This document shows positions 36,831 through 45,915 of a stretch of 64,000 nt of DNA, one piece after another; positions within the stretch are counted from its first letter, which is position 1, and every line of letters begins with the position of its first letter. The translations under genes were made by a program, and so were the position numbers. The stretch covers positions 558,001 to 622,000 of the forward strand of contig OY761822.1 of assembly GCA_963664945.1 (NCBI GenBank). The letters are read 5' to 3'. The notes below the pieces were generated by a model. It did not search any database. It was not told where the DNA came from and saw nothing but the letters and a program-made list of their open reading frames with translations. This stretch comes from UBA6522 sp963664945. Its GTDB lineage: Bacteria > Pseudomonadota > Gammaproteobacteria > Steroidobacterales > Rariloculaceae.

Positions 36831-38006
36831 TCACCGCTTGGAGCTATATCCCATTGCGCGGGAGATGACTGCCGCTACCTGTGCGGCGGCGTCGCTGAGT
36901 GCCCCGTCGTCGAGGTGGGCGTAGATCGCCGTGGTCTCGCGCTGGCGGTGCCCGAGCAGCCGCCCGACGGTGGTGAGCCCGACGCCGTTCATCACGCCCT
37001 GCGAGGCCCAGGTGTGCCGGCAGTCGTGGATGCGCAGTCCGGGCAGACCCGCTTCCTCGCGGATTCGGACCCAGAACGAATACAGCCGACCCGTCGTGAG
37101 GTTCTCCGGGAACACCCGCACCGCCCCTTTGTCACGCGGCAATTCCGAGAGAAGGTTCGCCGCTTCCGGCCCGAACCAGATCGTGCGCGGCCCGGTCTTG
37201 GAGTCTTCGATGCGCACGCTCGTGCCGTTCTCGGACAACTCGCCGATTTCGCGCCATGTGAGGTTGAGGATCTCGGAGAGCCTTGCGCCGGTCAGCGACA
37301 GCAACCGGATGGCGGCGACCCGCCAGGGGTGTTCCTGCCAGTGGCCGTCGAGCACACGGCCGAGGCGTTTGAGTTCGGCATGGTCGAGATAGCGGGCGAC
37401 GGGACGCCGCGGGTTCTTCACGATGTTGGCGCAAGCGTTCGGGAAGTGGCCCGAGAGTTCACCCCACTGGCGTGCGGACACCAGCATGGCGCGGAGGATC
37501 TCGAACGCGCGGTTGGCCGCGCCGGGCTTGTCCGCGCTGGCCTCATCGAACCAGGCCGACACGCGGATATGGTCGATGGCGTCGAGCCGAAGCCTGCCGA
37601 AATGCGGCATGAGGCGGTTGCGCAGGTAGATGTCGAACGTCTCCAGCGTGGACGGCTTCCAGCGGTGCCTTCGGCGCTCGCGGTAGCGGGCCGCGAAAGT
37701 CCGGAACAGCGGCACCATCTGCTTGCGCGGGGGCTTCACGTCCTCGCCGCCCCACAGGCGGGCCAGGACGGACGCGGCCTCGCGCCGAGCCGCGTCGAGG
37801 GGCAGTTCCGAAAAACGCCCGAGCGTGATCTTGCGCATCTGGCCATTGACGCGGGTCTGGAGGATGTACGATTTGATGCCGGACGGCAGCACGCGGATGC
37901 CGAAATGCGCGAGCTGGGTGTCCCACAGGGTGTATTCCCGTGCCGCGGGCTTCGCCGCGGCGATGGCCTTCACGGTGAGGCGGGTACGGTGTCCGATTGC
38001 GCTCAT
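36831..38006 (-). CDS. Tyrosine integrase, DUF4102 type, second of a coupled pair
   Basis: 391 residues. The DUF4102 domain covers residues 1-90 (LAHFGIRVLPSGIKSYILQT, GRFSELPLDAARREA). The catalytic core has Arg in TGARLSEILNLTWREI, Lys in EDSKTGPR, HDCRH in LRIHDCRHTWASQG, the second His in LLGHRQRETT and the nucleophile Tyr in AIYAHLDD. Its ATG overlaps the stop of the upstream integrase (ATGA), so the pair is translated together. Tandem integrases of this kind often mark the end of an island. The first partner is broken by the RIT element, so this gene may have lost its promoter and coupling. Confidence 0.9.
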   Translation of the reverse strand: MSAIGHRTRLTVKAIAAAKPAAREYTLWDTQLAHFGIRVLPSGIKSYILQTRVNGQMRKITLGRFSELPLDAARREAASVLARLWGGEDVKPPRKQMVPLFRTFAARYRERRRHRWKPSTLETFDIYLRNRLMPHFGRLRLDAIDHIRVSAWFDEASADKPGAANRAFEILRAMLVSARQWGELSGHFPNACANIVKNPRRPVARYLDHAELKRLGRVLDGHWQEHPWRVAAIRLLSLTGARLSEILNLTWREIGELSENGTSVRIEDSKTGPRTIWFGPEAANLLSELPRDKGAVRVFPENLTTGRLYSFWVRIREEAGLPGLRIHDCRHTWASQGVMNGVGLTTVGRLLGHRQRETTAIYAHLDDGALSDAAAQVAAVISRAMGYSSKR

Positions 38007-38200
38007 CGTGCACCCTCCTTCCCGTTGCCCGTCATGGCTGCGTTGACGATGCCGGATATGCGCCTGGCCGCCTTGCGGAAATGCTCGTCGGCGAGATGGG
38101 CGTAGCGCTCGGTGGAGCCTGTGTCGGCATGACCGAGCAGGCGTCCGACGGTGTAGAGACCGGGTCCGCTCATCACGGCGTGACTTGCGAAGGTGTGCCG
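38003..38200 (-). pseudogene. DUF4102-type integrase, C-terminal part split off by RIT element
   Basis: The frame reads RHTFASHAVMSGPGLYTVGR, LLGHADTGSTERYAHLADEH and ends NAAMTGNGKEGAR at a TGA overlapping the next integrase start. It holds the second catalytic His and the nucleophile Tyr (ERYAHL). The missing first part is at 41644-42594. Joining the two with one copy of the 6-bp duplication restores HDCRHTFASH in frame. Confidence 0.88.
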
Positions 38201-38225
38201 ACTATGTCTTTGACGAGATAGTCGC

Positions 38226-38251
38226 CACTATATTGGCACCCTGACTATGTC
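38226..38251. repeat. Left terminal inverted repeat of RIT element
   Basis: 26 bp beginning CACTATATTGGCACCCTGAC. It is the exact reverse complement of 41621-41646. It contains CTGACTATGTC, part of which recurs just outside at 38199-38208. Confidence 0.9.
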
Positions 38252-38342
38252 GGGCACGTCGGGATCAAGTGCGATGCTGCACCGTAACGGCAGGTCCGTG
38301 GGAGATCGCCTGCCGCGCGTACCCGACATGGTCTTGACGGAC

Positions 38343-39341
38343 TTACAGGCTGTTGAGGAAGCCGAGCAGCGAGTCGCCGGGCTGGTAGCGGGCGGGTTTG
38401 CCGGTTGGCGGTGTGGTCTTGGCCAGTGCCTTCTCTTTCATGGCCAGCGTCGCCTCCAGGTGGATCTGCGTGGTCTCGACCGATTCGTGGCCGGGCCATA
38501 ACGCGATCACCGCGCGATCGACGCCTGCCTGAAGAAGGTCCATTGCCGCGGTATGGCGCAAGCGGTGGACCGTGACGCGTTGCTGTGTCAACGAGGGGCA
38601 TGTCCGAGAAGCCGTGACTCGGTGCTTGTTCAAAAGGTACTGCACCCCGTGCACGGTCAGCCGCTCGCCTCTGGCGCTGGGAAAGAGCCAGTCGTGGACG
38701 CCTCGTGGCGGCTCGCGCAGCCAAGCCTTCAACGCGGCACGGGTGGGCTTGGCCAGCGGCGTGCGGCGTTCCTTGCGGCCCTTTCCGGTGACGCGCAGAT
38801 GAGCGCCGCCTCCCGAGACAAAGTCCTCTCGCTTGAGCCCGGTCATCTCCGACAACCGAAGCCCCGTTTGCACGGCGGTGAGGATGAAGGCGTGGTCGCG
38901 CCGTCCCGACCAGGTGCCTCGGTCCGGCGCCGCGAGCAGCGCATCGACTTGCGGGCGGGCGAGAAAGCGGACCAGCTTGCGCGTGAATCGCTTGGAAGGG
39001 ATGGCGAGCACTCTTTGGATCTGCCCGGCGTGGGTCGGAAGCTCGAACGCCGCGTAGCGAAAGAAGGAATGGATCGCCGTCAGCCGCAGGTTGCGGGTTC
39101 GAACGCTGACGCCCCGGCGGGTCTCAATATCCTTCAGGAACGCGGCGATCAACGGTGCGTCCATCTGCTCGAAGGTCAGGCGCGAGGGCGGCCGACCGAG
39201 GCGTTTGTGCGCAAACTTCAGGAACTGCCGGAAGGTGTCGCGATAGGAACTGATGGTGTGCGGACTGGCCTGGCGTTGTTGCATCAGCCGCCGCACGAAG
39301 AAGCGCTCGAGCAGCGGCGCGGGATTAGTCATGCGAGTCAT
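38343..39341 (-). CDS. ritC: RitC-type tyrosine recombinase, nucleophile apparently changed to His
   Basis: 332 residues from the ATG at 39341, which overlaps the ritB stop (ATGA). The core-binding domain spans residues 1-120 (SPHTISSYRDTFRQFLKFAH). The catalytic domain has Arg in QTGLRLSEMTGLKRED, Lys in RVTGKGRKERRTPL, HxLRH in VHRLRHTAAMDLLQAG and the second His in WPGHESVETTQ. The following position, where the family has Tyr (TTQIYL), reads TTQIHL here: the codon at 38460-38462 is CAC on the minus strand instead of TAC. If no other Tyr takes over, this protein cannot form the covalent DNA link. It may still have a structural role beside RitA and RitB. Confidence 0.88.
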   Translation of the reverse strand: MTRMTNPAPLLERFFVRRLMQQRQASPHTISSYRDTFRQFLKFAHKRLGRPPSRLTFEQMDAPLIAAFLKDIETRRGVSVRTRNLRLTAIHSFFRYAAFELPTHAGQIQRVLAIPSKRFTRKLVRFLARPQVDALLAAPDRGTWSGRRDHAFILTAVQTGLRLSEMTGLKREDFVSGGGAHLRVTGKGRKERRTPLAKPTRAALKAWLREPPRGVHDWLFPSARGERLTVHGVQYLLNKHRVTASRTCPSLTQQRVTVHRLRHTAAMDLLQAGVDRAVIALWPGHESVETTQIHLEATLAMKEKALAKTTPPTGKPARYQPGDSLLGFLNSL

Positions 39342-40282
39342 GGCCGGTCCTCCCAACGACTTTCCAGGCGGCGCATGGCTTCGCCCATCAGCTCCGGAGA
39401 GCCCTCCAGATACCATTGGGTATCGGCGATATGCACGTGCCCCAGGCAGGTCGAGAGCACCGGCAAGAGGCGCTCCGGGTCCTTCTCGCAGCGATGCCAG
39501 TTCACCAATGCGCGGGTCGCGAACGAATGTCTGAAGTCGTGCAGGCGCGGTCCGTGGCGGTCGTGCTCGCCCCGCAGACCGGTCTGGCGCGAGACGGCGT
39601 AGAAAGCACGGCGGATCTGCGAATCGTCAAGCCGATTGCCCCGACTGGAGACGAACAGGCACGGCGACACCGAACGACCGGCCCAATGACGCCGGCGCCG
39701 GGCGATGTAGTCGGCGAGGACCTCGCAGGTGGCGCTGTGCAACGGGACCAGACGGGTCCGGCCGAACTTGGCCTCGCGCACCGTCAATACCGCGGTGTCG
39801 AGGTCGACATCCCGGAGCTCGATATCACGTGCTTCGCCCACACGCAGTCCCGACACGGGCAGCGGGCCGAACAGGCAGTGGTAGGCCCAAGGCAATAATG
39901 CGCCTTGCCGATAGCGATGAGGCAGGTGGAGCGCGGCCTGCAGCAGGTTGCGAATCTGGTCATCGGAATACAGATACGGTGTTGCGCGCCTGGGTTTAAA
40001 CGGGAGCAACCCGGGGGATGGGACCTCCGTGCGTGGACCGGTCGCCTGGCGATGCCGCGCGAAGACGCGTACGTAGCCGAGTCGCGCTGCCCATGTTGCG
40101 GGCTGCACGTTCCTCGGCCGTTGTGCCCAGGCAAGCGCCAGGGCTTGGGTAATGACCGGGGCCTCACGCTGTTCCATGAAGGTGACGAGGTCGAGCAGGG
40201 CTCGACCGGCTCGGTGCAGCTTGAACCCCAGATGACGTCGCATGCCGAGGTGCTCATCGAGGGCCTCTCGAAGCGTGTTCAT
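39338..40282 (-). CDS. ritB: RitB-type tyrosine recombinase
   Basis: 314 residues starting MNTLREALDEHLGMRRHLGF at the ATG overlapping the ritA stop (ATGA). The long open frame upstream is the antisense-free extension and not part of the gene. Catalytic residues are Arg in SGLRVGEARDIELRDV, Lys in VREAKFGRTRLVPL, HDFRH in RLHDFRHSFATRAL, the second His in TCLGHVHIADTQ and Tyr in TQWYLEG. It is the middle member of the trio and should work with RitA and RitC in moving the element. Confidence 0.9.
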   Translation of the reverse strand: MNTLREALDEHLGMRRHLGFKLHRAGRALLDLVTFMEQREAPVITQALALAWAQRPRNVQPATWAARLGYVRVFARHRQATGPRTEVPSPGLLPFKPRRATPYLYSDDQIRNLLQAALHLPHRYRQGALLPWAYHCLFGPLPVSGLRVGEARDIELRDVDLDTAVLTVREAKFGRTRLVPLHSATCEVLADYIARRRRHWAGRSVSPCLFVSSRGNRLDDSQIRRAFYAVSRQTGLRGEHDRHGPRLHDFRHSFATRALVNWHRCEKDPERLLPVLSTCLGHVHIADTQWYLEGSPELMGEAMRRLESRWEDRP

Positions 40283-41517
40283 CGGGCACCTCCCGGCCAC
40301 GGCACGGCAAGGCGGCGCAGGGCGTCCAGGTCCACCTTGGCGTAAATCCCGGTGGTGTCGGGGTGGCGATGACCGAGCACGTCGCCAATCTCCCCGAGCG
40401 AGGCCCCGTGGCGCATCATCTCCAGCGAAAGACCATGGCGAAACTGGTGAGCCCCGCGCGTCGGCGCATCGACTCCGGCGCGTTCGAGCGCGTGGCGGAT
40501 CACCGAGCCGACACCGCCGGGACTGCGAAATCCGCAAATCGGCGCCCGGACGCGGAGAAACACGCGTGGGCAACTGCTCGATGGCCGGCCATGGCGCAGG
40601 TGGTCGGCAATCGCCTCGCCGACCTCGTGCGACAACGCGAAATCGTTGCGGCTGCCGCCCTTGGTGCGTACGGTCAGCGTTGAAGTGCACCAGTCTATGT
40701 CGTGGAGTTCGAGAAAGGTGACTTCGCTCAATCGCAGTCCCAGTCGAGCAAACAGCAGCACAATGGCGTAGTCGCGACGCCCCATGGCGGTGGTGCGATC
40801 GATGCTGCTCAACAGCCGCTGAACCTGGTCGGCGGAAATCGCCCGCGGAATACAAGGCATCGACCAGTTGGCGACAATGGGTACGGCGGCGACCAGATCC
40901 GGCACGGCCTCGTCTCGATACCGCGGGCGCTGCAGAAAGGAGCGCAACGCGGTCGTCATGATCTTGGCGCGCTTCCTGTCCATCCCCGGCGCCATCCGTT
41001 GGACGAAGTCCACGACATCGCCGGCGCGCAGGCTCGAAAGGGTCACCTGGCCTGTACCGAAGCGATGCTCCAGGAACGCACGAACGAATGGCGCGTAGTT
41101 CAGTATCGTTGCCGGGGCCAGACCGCGCGCCTCGCGCAAATAGTGCTCGCAGGTCTGCACACAACGCTGGATCTCCGTCTCGGGATGAACCGGGATCGTC
41201 TCGGCGGGGATCACCGCCTCGATGCGAAGGTAATCGAGAAGATGGCGGAGCGCTGACGGGTCGCCAGGGTGCACGCGCAGGCGGCGAGCGCGGTATCGCA
41301 AGTACTGCTCGGGATGCTCGGAGCCGATGCTGCGCAGATCGATGCTCTCCTGCTCAAGCCATCGGCTGAAACCGGCTGCCAGCAGGATGCGCCGACCGAT
41401 CGACCAACGGGCATACCCCTGGTCGCTCACAGCGTCGGCAAATCCCTTCAACCAAGGTGCAAGTGGACCTTCCGGCACCTGCGCCAGAACCACTTGGTGA
41501 TCAATGACATGCTTCAC
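40279..41517 (-). CDS. ritA: RitA-type tyrosine recombinase
   Basis: 412 residues starting MKHVIDHQVVLAQVPEGPLA, the first gene of the trio. The core-binding region covers about residues 30-200. Catalytic residues are Arg in LGLRLSEVTFLELHDI, Lys in TVRTKGGSRNDF, HQFRH in GAHQFRHGLSLEMM, the second His in VLGHRHPDTTG and Tyr in TGIYAKVD. All are intact. The start lies about 100 bases inside the right inverted repeat, which leaves room for a promoter. Confidence 0.9.
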   Translation of the reverse strand: MKHVIDHQVVLAQVPEGPLAPWLKGFADAVSDQGYARWSIGRRILLAAGFSRWLEQESIDLRSIGSEHPEQYLRYRARRLRVHPGDPSALRHLLDYLRIEAVIPAETIPVHPETEIQRCVQTCEHYLREARGLAPATILNYAPFVRAFLEHRFGTGQVTLSSLRAGDVVDFVQRMAPGMDRKRAKIMTTALRSFLQRPRYRDEAVPDLVAAVPIVANWSMPCIPRAISADQVQRLLSSIDRTTAMGRRDYAIVLLFARLGLRLSEVTFLELHDIDWCTSTLTVRTKGGSRNDFALSHEVGEAIADHLRHGRPSSSCPRVFLRVRAPICGFRSPGGVGSVIRHALERAGVDAPTRGAHQFRHGLSLEMMRHGASLGEIGDVLGHRHPDTTGIYAKVDLDALRRLAVPWPGGAR

Positions 41518-41620
41518 GGTGGACTCCTCCCCCTGAATCGGGGCTGATGAATGGAGTCCGAACTACGTCGCTGTTGCCGCCCTGACGTACCGGAAATCTC
41601 GGGAGAAAACCCAACTACAA

Positions 41621-41646
41621 GACATAGTCAGGGTGCCAATATAGTG
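41621..41646. repeat. Right terminal inverted repeat of RIT element
   Basis: Exact reverse complement of the left repeat at 38226-38251, ending ATATAGTG. Its last three bases overlap the GTGCCG target copy, so the crossover point probably lies in or next to GTGCCG. Confidence 0.9.
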
Positions 41647-42594
41647 CCGGCAGTCATGGATGCGGACATCGTCGAGCCCGGCAAGACGGCGAAGCTTCTG
41701 CCAGCGCGGACCGAGATCCTTCATTGGGGCATCGCCCCTCTTGTCCGGGAAGACGAATGGGCCCGTGCGCGCCACGCCGTTCAGCACGGCACGGGCGGGC
41801 GGCGGGAGCTGGATCGTCTTCGGCCCGGTCTTTGAGTCGGGCAGCACCGCACGGGTGCCGCGGATCCAGTCCCAGCGAAGCCCCATGATCTCCGAGGAAC
41901 GCGCGCCGGTGAACAGCAGCGGCCGGATCGCGGCGGCGGCCTGTTTGTCCTCGGCATGCTCCAGTACGAAGCCCAATCGTTTCAGTTCGTCAAGCGACAG
42001 GAACCGCTCGCGCGGCGTCATTTTGTAGCGGCGCATGTTCCTGCAGGGATTGGAGCCCTGGGGGCGGATGTCCCACAACTCGGCCTGGCGCATCATGACG
42101 GAGAGCACGGGCAGCGTTCGGTTGGCGTTGCCCGGCGTGCCGCTCATGGAGTCGAACCAGCGCCGCACGGCGGTGCGGTCGATCTCCGAGACACGGATCT
42201 CTCCGAAGAACGGAATGAGGTAGCGGTCGATGAGGTGGGCGTTGCCTTTCTTCGTGGACGGCTTCCAGCGCCGCGCCTGGCGGCGCATGAACTCCTTCAC
42301 GAAATCGGCGAAAAGCGGCCCAGTTTCTCGCTCGGTCTTCGCGGCCGCGATGGCGGCAACGGCCTTCTGTCGGGCCTGCTCGACGGTGATTTTTCCCACC
42401 TTGCCGAGCGCGATGATTTCCCTGCCGCTCTTGTGCACGACGCGGACGATGAAGGTTTTGGCGCCCTTCGGGGTGACCTTCAGCGCGAAGGGCGGCAGGT
42501 CTTTGTCGATGACGGTCAGGCCGGTTCGACCAAACTTTTGCTGGCGGAAAGTGCGGCGCACCGTGCGCTCATTGAGGGCGGCGTAGATTCGCAT
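41644..42594 (-). pseudogene. DUF4102-type integrase, N-terminal part split off by RIT element
   Basis: 317 codons from MRIYAALNERTVRRTFRQQK. The DUF4102 domain (DLPPFALKVTPKGAKTFIVR, GKVGKITVEQARQKA) and most of the catalytic domain are present: Arg in TGARSSEIMGLRWDWI, Lys in DSKTGPKT and HDCRH at the break. Beyond the break the frame reads YIGTLTMS, which is RIT sequence. The C-terminal part with the nucleophile is at 38003-38200. The gene was the first of a coupled integrase pair and lies about 200 bases downstream of the 10-bp repeat array. Confidence 0.9.
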
Positions 42595-42871
42595 GGAGGC
42601 GTTTCCTTTGTCTGTTACCTTGGGTGTCGGCTGTTCCATGGGAACAAAACGACGGTTCGTAACAGACAAGGCACCCCATGCAGGGGGTCGCGGCCAGCGA
42701 CTGAATCGGGCCTAACGCACTGTCACAGAAGGGAAATATCTGGGTCGATGCGTGCCGGTTGGGGCCTCGCTCTGTGCATCAGAGATGCGTCGGGTGTGAG
42801 AGCGTGTGAGGTATCCGTTCGGTTTCCGGGGGGGCTGGTAACGAAACCGGCTTTACGCTATCGTTGCGCGC

Positions 42872-45037
42872 ATGGCGACTTGCGAAGCCGATGTTGGCAC
42901 CGAACTGACGCTGGTTAAGGGGGGCGACGGGATCCGGTCGCTCCCGGAGTCGGTGCCGGCGAGTGAGTGGCGCGACTTGTGTTTGCTGTATGAGCGGGAG
43001 CGGGCACGCGCCGATGAAGCTGAAGCCCGGGCGAAGGTCGCCGAGGCGCACGCGGCGCAGTGGCGCCGGGCGGAGATCGCCGCGCGTGGCCGAGCCGGTT
43101 GCTGGCAGGTCCAGTGCGAGGCCAGTCGAGACAAGCTGAACGAGGCGCGCGCGGAAACGGAGGCGATCCGGCGCACGGCGAAAGAAGCATTGTCCTTGCA
43201 GGCGGAGGTGCGGCGGCTGAGGAATTTGGTGGACGCGGCCGGTATGCCATGGCGCAAGCGTCCGAGCATGGTGTCGCTGCGCAAGCAAGTCGGGCGAGTG
43301 CGCCGGAAGAACGCGGCACTGCGCGCGCGGGTGACGGAGACCCGACAGGCTGCGACCGCGGCGCGGCGGGAGAAAAACGCGGCGCCGCACGCGGTCGAGA
43401 CTGGCCAGGTCACGATCCGGTCGTTGCGGGAGAAAAACGCGGCGCTGCGTCGGAAGCACTCGGTGCCACGCACGCAGGCGCGAGCGGCGAAGACTCGAAT
43501 GGCCACGATCCGGTCGCTGGGCCGCAAGAACGCCAAACTGCGCAAGGAGGCGCAGGTGGCGCAGGCCGAGCGGAGGCGGATGGCCGCGCGCATCGAGGCG
43601 TTGGAGGCTGAGCTGGCGGAGCTTCGGGCCAGCCGGGCGGTGCTGTCGAAGGCACTGTACGGGCGCAAGAGCGAGCAGCGGGAAAAACCCCGGTCCAACC
43701 GCCGGCGCGGCCAGCGGCCCGGCGCCCCCGGCCATGGCCGGACCCCGCGGCCGGGGCTCGGGGAACGGATCGAAGTCCATCGCCCGCCGAAGGCGGCCTG
43801 CGTGTGCGGCGGCTGCGGCACGCCGTACGCGGTCAACGGCGCGCATGACACCACGCTTGTCGAGATCGAGGTCAAGGCCCACAAACGCCGGATCGTCCGT
43901 CCCCGCTGGCGCCGGCAGTGCGACTGCGAGGCCTCGCCCCGGGAAGTCACCGCGGCGGCGCCCGATCGGCTGTTCCCCCGCACGCCCCACGGCACCACCG
44001 TGTGGGCGTGCGTTGTGTTCGAGCGCCACGTCGGGCACCGGCCCCTGAATGGGGTCGCGGCGTGGCTATCGCATCACGGACTGCCCATCTCCGCCGGCAC
44101 GCTGGCCGGGGGGCTGGCGCGGCTGGCGTCGACGTTCGAGGGGTTGTCGCAGGCGATCCTCGAGCACCAGAACGAGGCGCCGGTGCGCCACGGCGACGAG
44201 ACCGGCTGGCGCGTTCAGTCGCTGAAACAGGCGGGCCGCTCTCCCCGCGCCTGGTTGTGGGTCTCGGTCACCGCGGATGCGGTGTGCTTTCACATCGATC
44301 CCTCGCGCAGCGCCGAGGCGGCGCTGCGGGTGTTCGGCGCCGCCTCGGCGGTACAGGCGCTGGTGGTCGACCGGCTGTCCGCCTACAAGAAGCTGGCTCG
44401 CGTGCTCGATGGCCGGGTGATCCTGGCGTGGTGCTGGGCGCATCAGCGCCGGGACTTCATCGACCGCGCCGCCGGGCGGGTGGAACTGACCGACTGGTGT
44501 CGGGCTTGGCTCGAACGTATCGCTTCGATCTACCGGCTCAACAAGGCGCGGCTGTCGCATTGCCGGCCCGGGCTCGAACAACAGGACGAGGCCTTCGCGG
44601 ACGCCCGGCAGAGGCTCCAAACCGGGGTCGAGGACCTGTTCGCCACCGCCGAACGGGAACTGGCGGGGCTTGACGAGACCGCGCCCGAGGCCGGGCCGCT
44701 GCGCTCGCCGCTCAACCATCGCAAGGGCCTGAGCGTGTTCCTCGAACGGCCCGACGTGCCCATGGACAACAATTTTGCCGAGCGCACGCTTCGCGGCGCG
44801 GTCATCGCTCGAAGGCTGTCGTTCGGCTCCGACAGCCTCAACGGCGCCCGGTGCACGGCCATGATGTACTCGGCGGTGGAAACGCTGGCGTTGAACGGCA
44901 TCGACGTGCGCCGCTGGCTGAACGAGTGGCTGGCGGCCTGCGCGGGTAATGGTGGCCAAGCGCCGCCGGACCTGTCCGAGTGGCTGCCCTGGTCGATGAG
45001 CGAGACACGCCGGCGCACCCTGATGGCGCCGGAATGA
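42872..45037 (+). CDS. tnpC: IS66-family transposase TnpC with long coiled-coil N-terminus
   Basis: 721 residues, longer than the usual 500-540 because of an N-terminal region of about 250 residues rich in Ala, Arg and Glu that should form coiled coils with repeats of the type REKNAALR. A Lys/Arg segment (YGRKSEQREKPRSNRRRGQR) and a zinc ribbon (CVCGGCGTPY, then RRQCDCEASPREV) follow. The DDE residues are Asp in HGDETGWRVQ, Asp in LVVDRLSAYKKLARV and Glu in NNFAERTLRGA. The frame is complete, so it may be active. The stop overlaps the next gene. Confidence 0.92.
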   Translation: MATCEADVGTELTLVKGGDGIRSLPESVPASEWRDLCLLYERERARADEAEARAKVAEAHAAQWRRAEIAARGRAGCWQVQCEASRDKLNEARAETEAIRRTAKEALSLQAEVRRLRNLVDAAGMPWRKRPSMVSLRKQVGRVRRKNAALRARVTETRQAATAARREKNAAPHAVETGQVTIRSLREKNAALRRKHSVPRTQARAAKTRMATIRSLGRKNAKLRKEAQVAQAERRRMAARIEALEAELAELRASRAVLSKALYGRKSEQREKPRSNRRRGQRPGAPGHGRTPRPGLGERIEVHRPPKAACVCGGCGTPYAVNGAHDTTLVEIEVKAHKRRIVRPRWRRQCDCEASPREVTAAAPDRLFPRTPHGTTVWACVVFERHVGHRPLNGVAAWLSHHGLPISAGTLAGGLARLASTFEGLSQAILEHQNEAPVRHGDETGWRVQSLKQAGRSPRAWLWVSVTADAVCFHIDPSRSAEAALRVFGAASAVQALVVDRLSAYKKLARVLDGRVILAWCWAHQRRDFIDRAAGRVELTDWCRAWLERIASIYRLNKARLSHCRPGLEQQDEAFADARQRLQTGVEDLFATAERELAGLDETAPEAGPLRSPLNHRKGLSVFLERPDVPMDNNFAERTLRGAVIARRLSFGSDSLNGARCTAMMYSAVETLALNGIDVRRWLNEWLAACAGNGGQAPPDLSEWLPWSMSETRRRTLMAPE

Positions 45038-45915
45038 GCGGGGAGATCGAGTGCCGCTATTACGGACGCGACTTCACGGCCGAGGAGATGGCGTTGCTGC
45101 GTGCGCTCATCGCCGGGCCGCCCACGCTGAACCGCTATAACCTGTCCAAGGCGTTCTGTCGGCGCATCGGCTGGTACAAGCCCGATGGTGGGCTGAAGGA
45201 CATGATGGCGCGGGTCGCCATGCTGGCCATGCACAAGGACGGGCTGATCGCCCTGCCGCCGCCGAAGCGCGGGCAAAACCGCGCCGGACCGATCGCCTTC
45301 GGACCCGATACCGGTCCGCCCTTGGAACTGCCGCCGGCCACCCTCGACGAGGTGCGCCCCATCCGCCTGCGCACCGTGCTCGGGCGCACGCCCCAGAGCC
45401 GGCAGTGGAACGCGTTCATCGCCCGCTACCACTACCTTGGCTACAAAACCCTCGTCGGCGCCCAGATGCGCTACACCGTGCACGATCGCGACGGCCGACT
45501 GCTTGCCCTGCTGGGGTTCTCCACCGCGGCACGCAAACTCGCCCCGCGCGACCGCTTCATCGGCTGGACGGAGGCGCTACGCGAGAAAAACCTCCCAAGG
45601 GTGATCGACAACGCCCGCTTCCTCATCCTGCCCTGGATCCGAATCCCCAACCTGGCGTCTCACATCCTGTCCGTCGTCTGTCGGCATCTGCCCGAACACT
45701 GGACCGTGCGTTACAACACCACGCCCGTGTTGATCGAAACGTTCGTGGAAACCCCGCGCTTCACCGGCGTCACCTACAAGGCCTCCGGCTGGACCCGGGT
45801 CGGAATCACCCAGGGACGCGGGCGCTACGACCGGTACAAGAAATACGACAAACCCAAAAAGGCCATCTGGCTTCGGCCCCTGCGCAAAGACTGGAAACGA
45901 AGGCTGAACCGCTAA
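45034..45915 (+). CDS. DUF4338 (DruA-like) accessory gene of IS66 element
   Basis: 293 residues starting MSGEIECRYYGRDFTAEEMA at an ATG that overlaps the tnpC stop (ATGA). It has the DUF4338 core: SRQWNAFIARYHYLGYKTLV, ARKLAPRDRFIGWTEA, RFLILPWIRIPNLASHIL, VLIETFVETPRF, RVGITQGRGRYDRYKK and KKAIWLRPLRKDW. It lies inside the inverted repeats, so it is a true component of the mobile element, and the same gene pair persists at 783-2209. The domain is homologous to the N-terminal half of the DruA-Tn5 transposases in this window. It probably assists transposition, but its mechanism is not known. Confidence 0.85.
   Translation: MSGEIECRYYGRDFTAEEMALLRALIAGPPTLNRYNLSKAFCRRIGWYKPDGGLKDMMARVAMLAMHKDGLIALPPPKRGQNRAGPIAFGPDTGPPLELPPATLDEVRPIRLRTVLGRTPQSRQWNAFIARYHYLGYKTLVGAQMRYTVHDRDGRLLALLGFSTAARKLAPRDRFIGWTEALREKNLPRVIDNARFLILPWIRIPNLASHILSVVCRHLPEHWTVRYNTTPVLIETFVETPRFTGVTYKASGWTRVGITQGRGRYDRYKKYDKPKKAIWLRPLRKDWKRRLNR

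Larger units (their letters stand above)
38201..41643 (-). mobile_element. Recombinase-in-trio (RIT) element
   Basis: A 3443-bp insertion holding three overlapping tyrosine recombinase genes in one direction, the defining layout of RIT elements. A perfect 26-bp inverted repeat lies at the two ends. GTGCCG is duplicated at 38195-38200 and 41644-41649. Removing the insert with one GTGCCG restores the host integrase of about 380 residues. The left end carries about 25 extra bases outside the inverted repeat that include a second imperfect palindrome (GACTATGTC...GAGATAGTC). Confidence 0.9.

Noticed and set aside
36915..39602. Long plus-strand frames opposite the integrase and RIT genes
   Set aside because: They are shadows of minus-strand recombinases with complete catalytic residues.
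42779..44038. Minus-strand frames of about 400 codons opposite IS66 tnpC
   Set aside because: Composition is dominated by Arg, Ala and Pro as expected from the reverse of a GC-rich coiled-coil gene.
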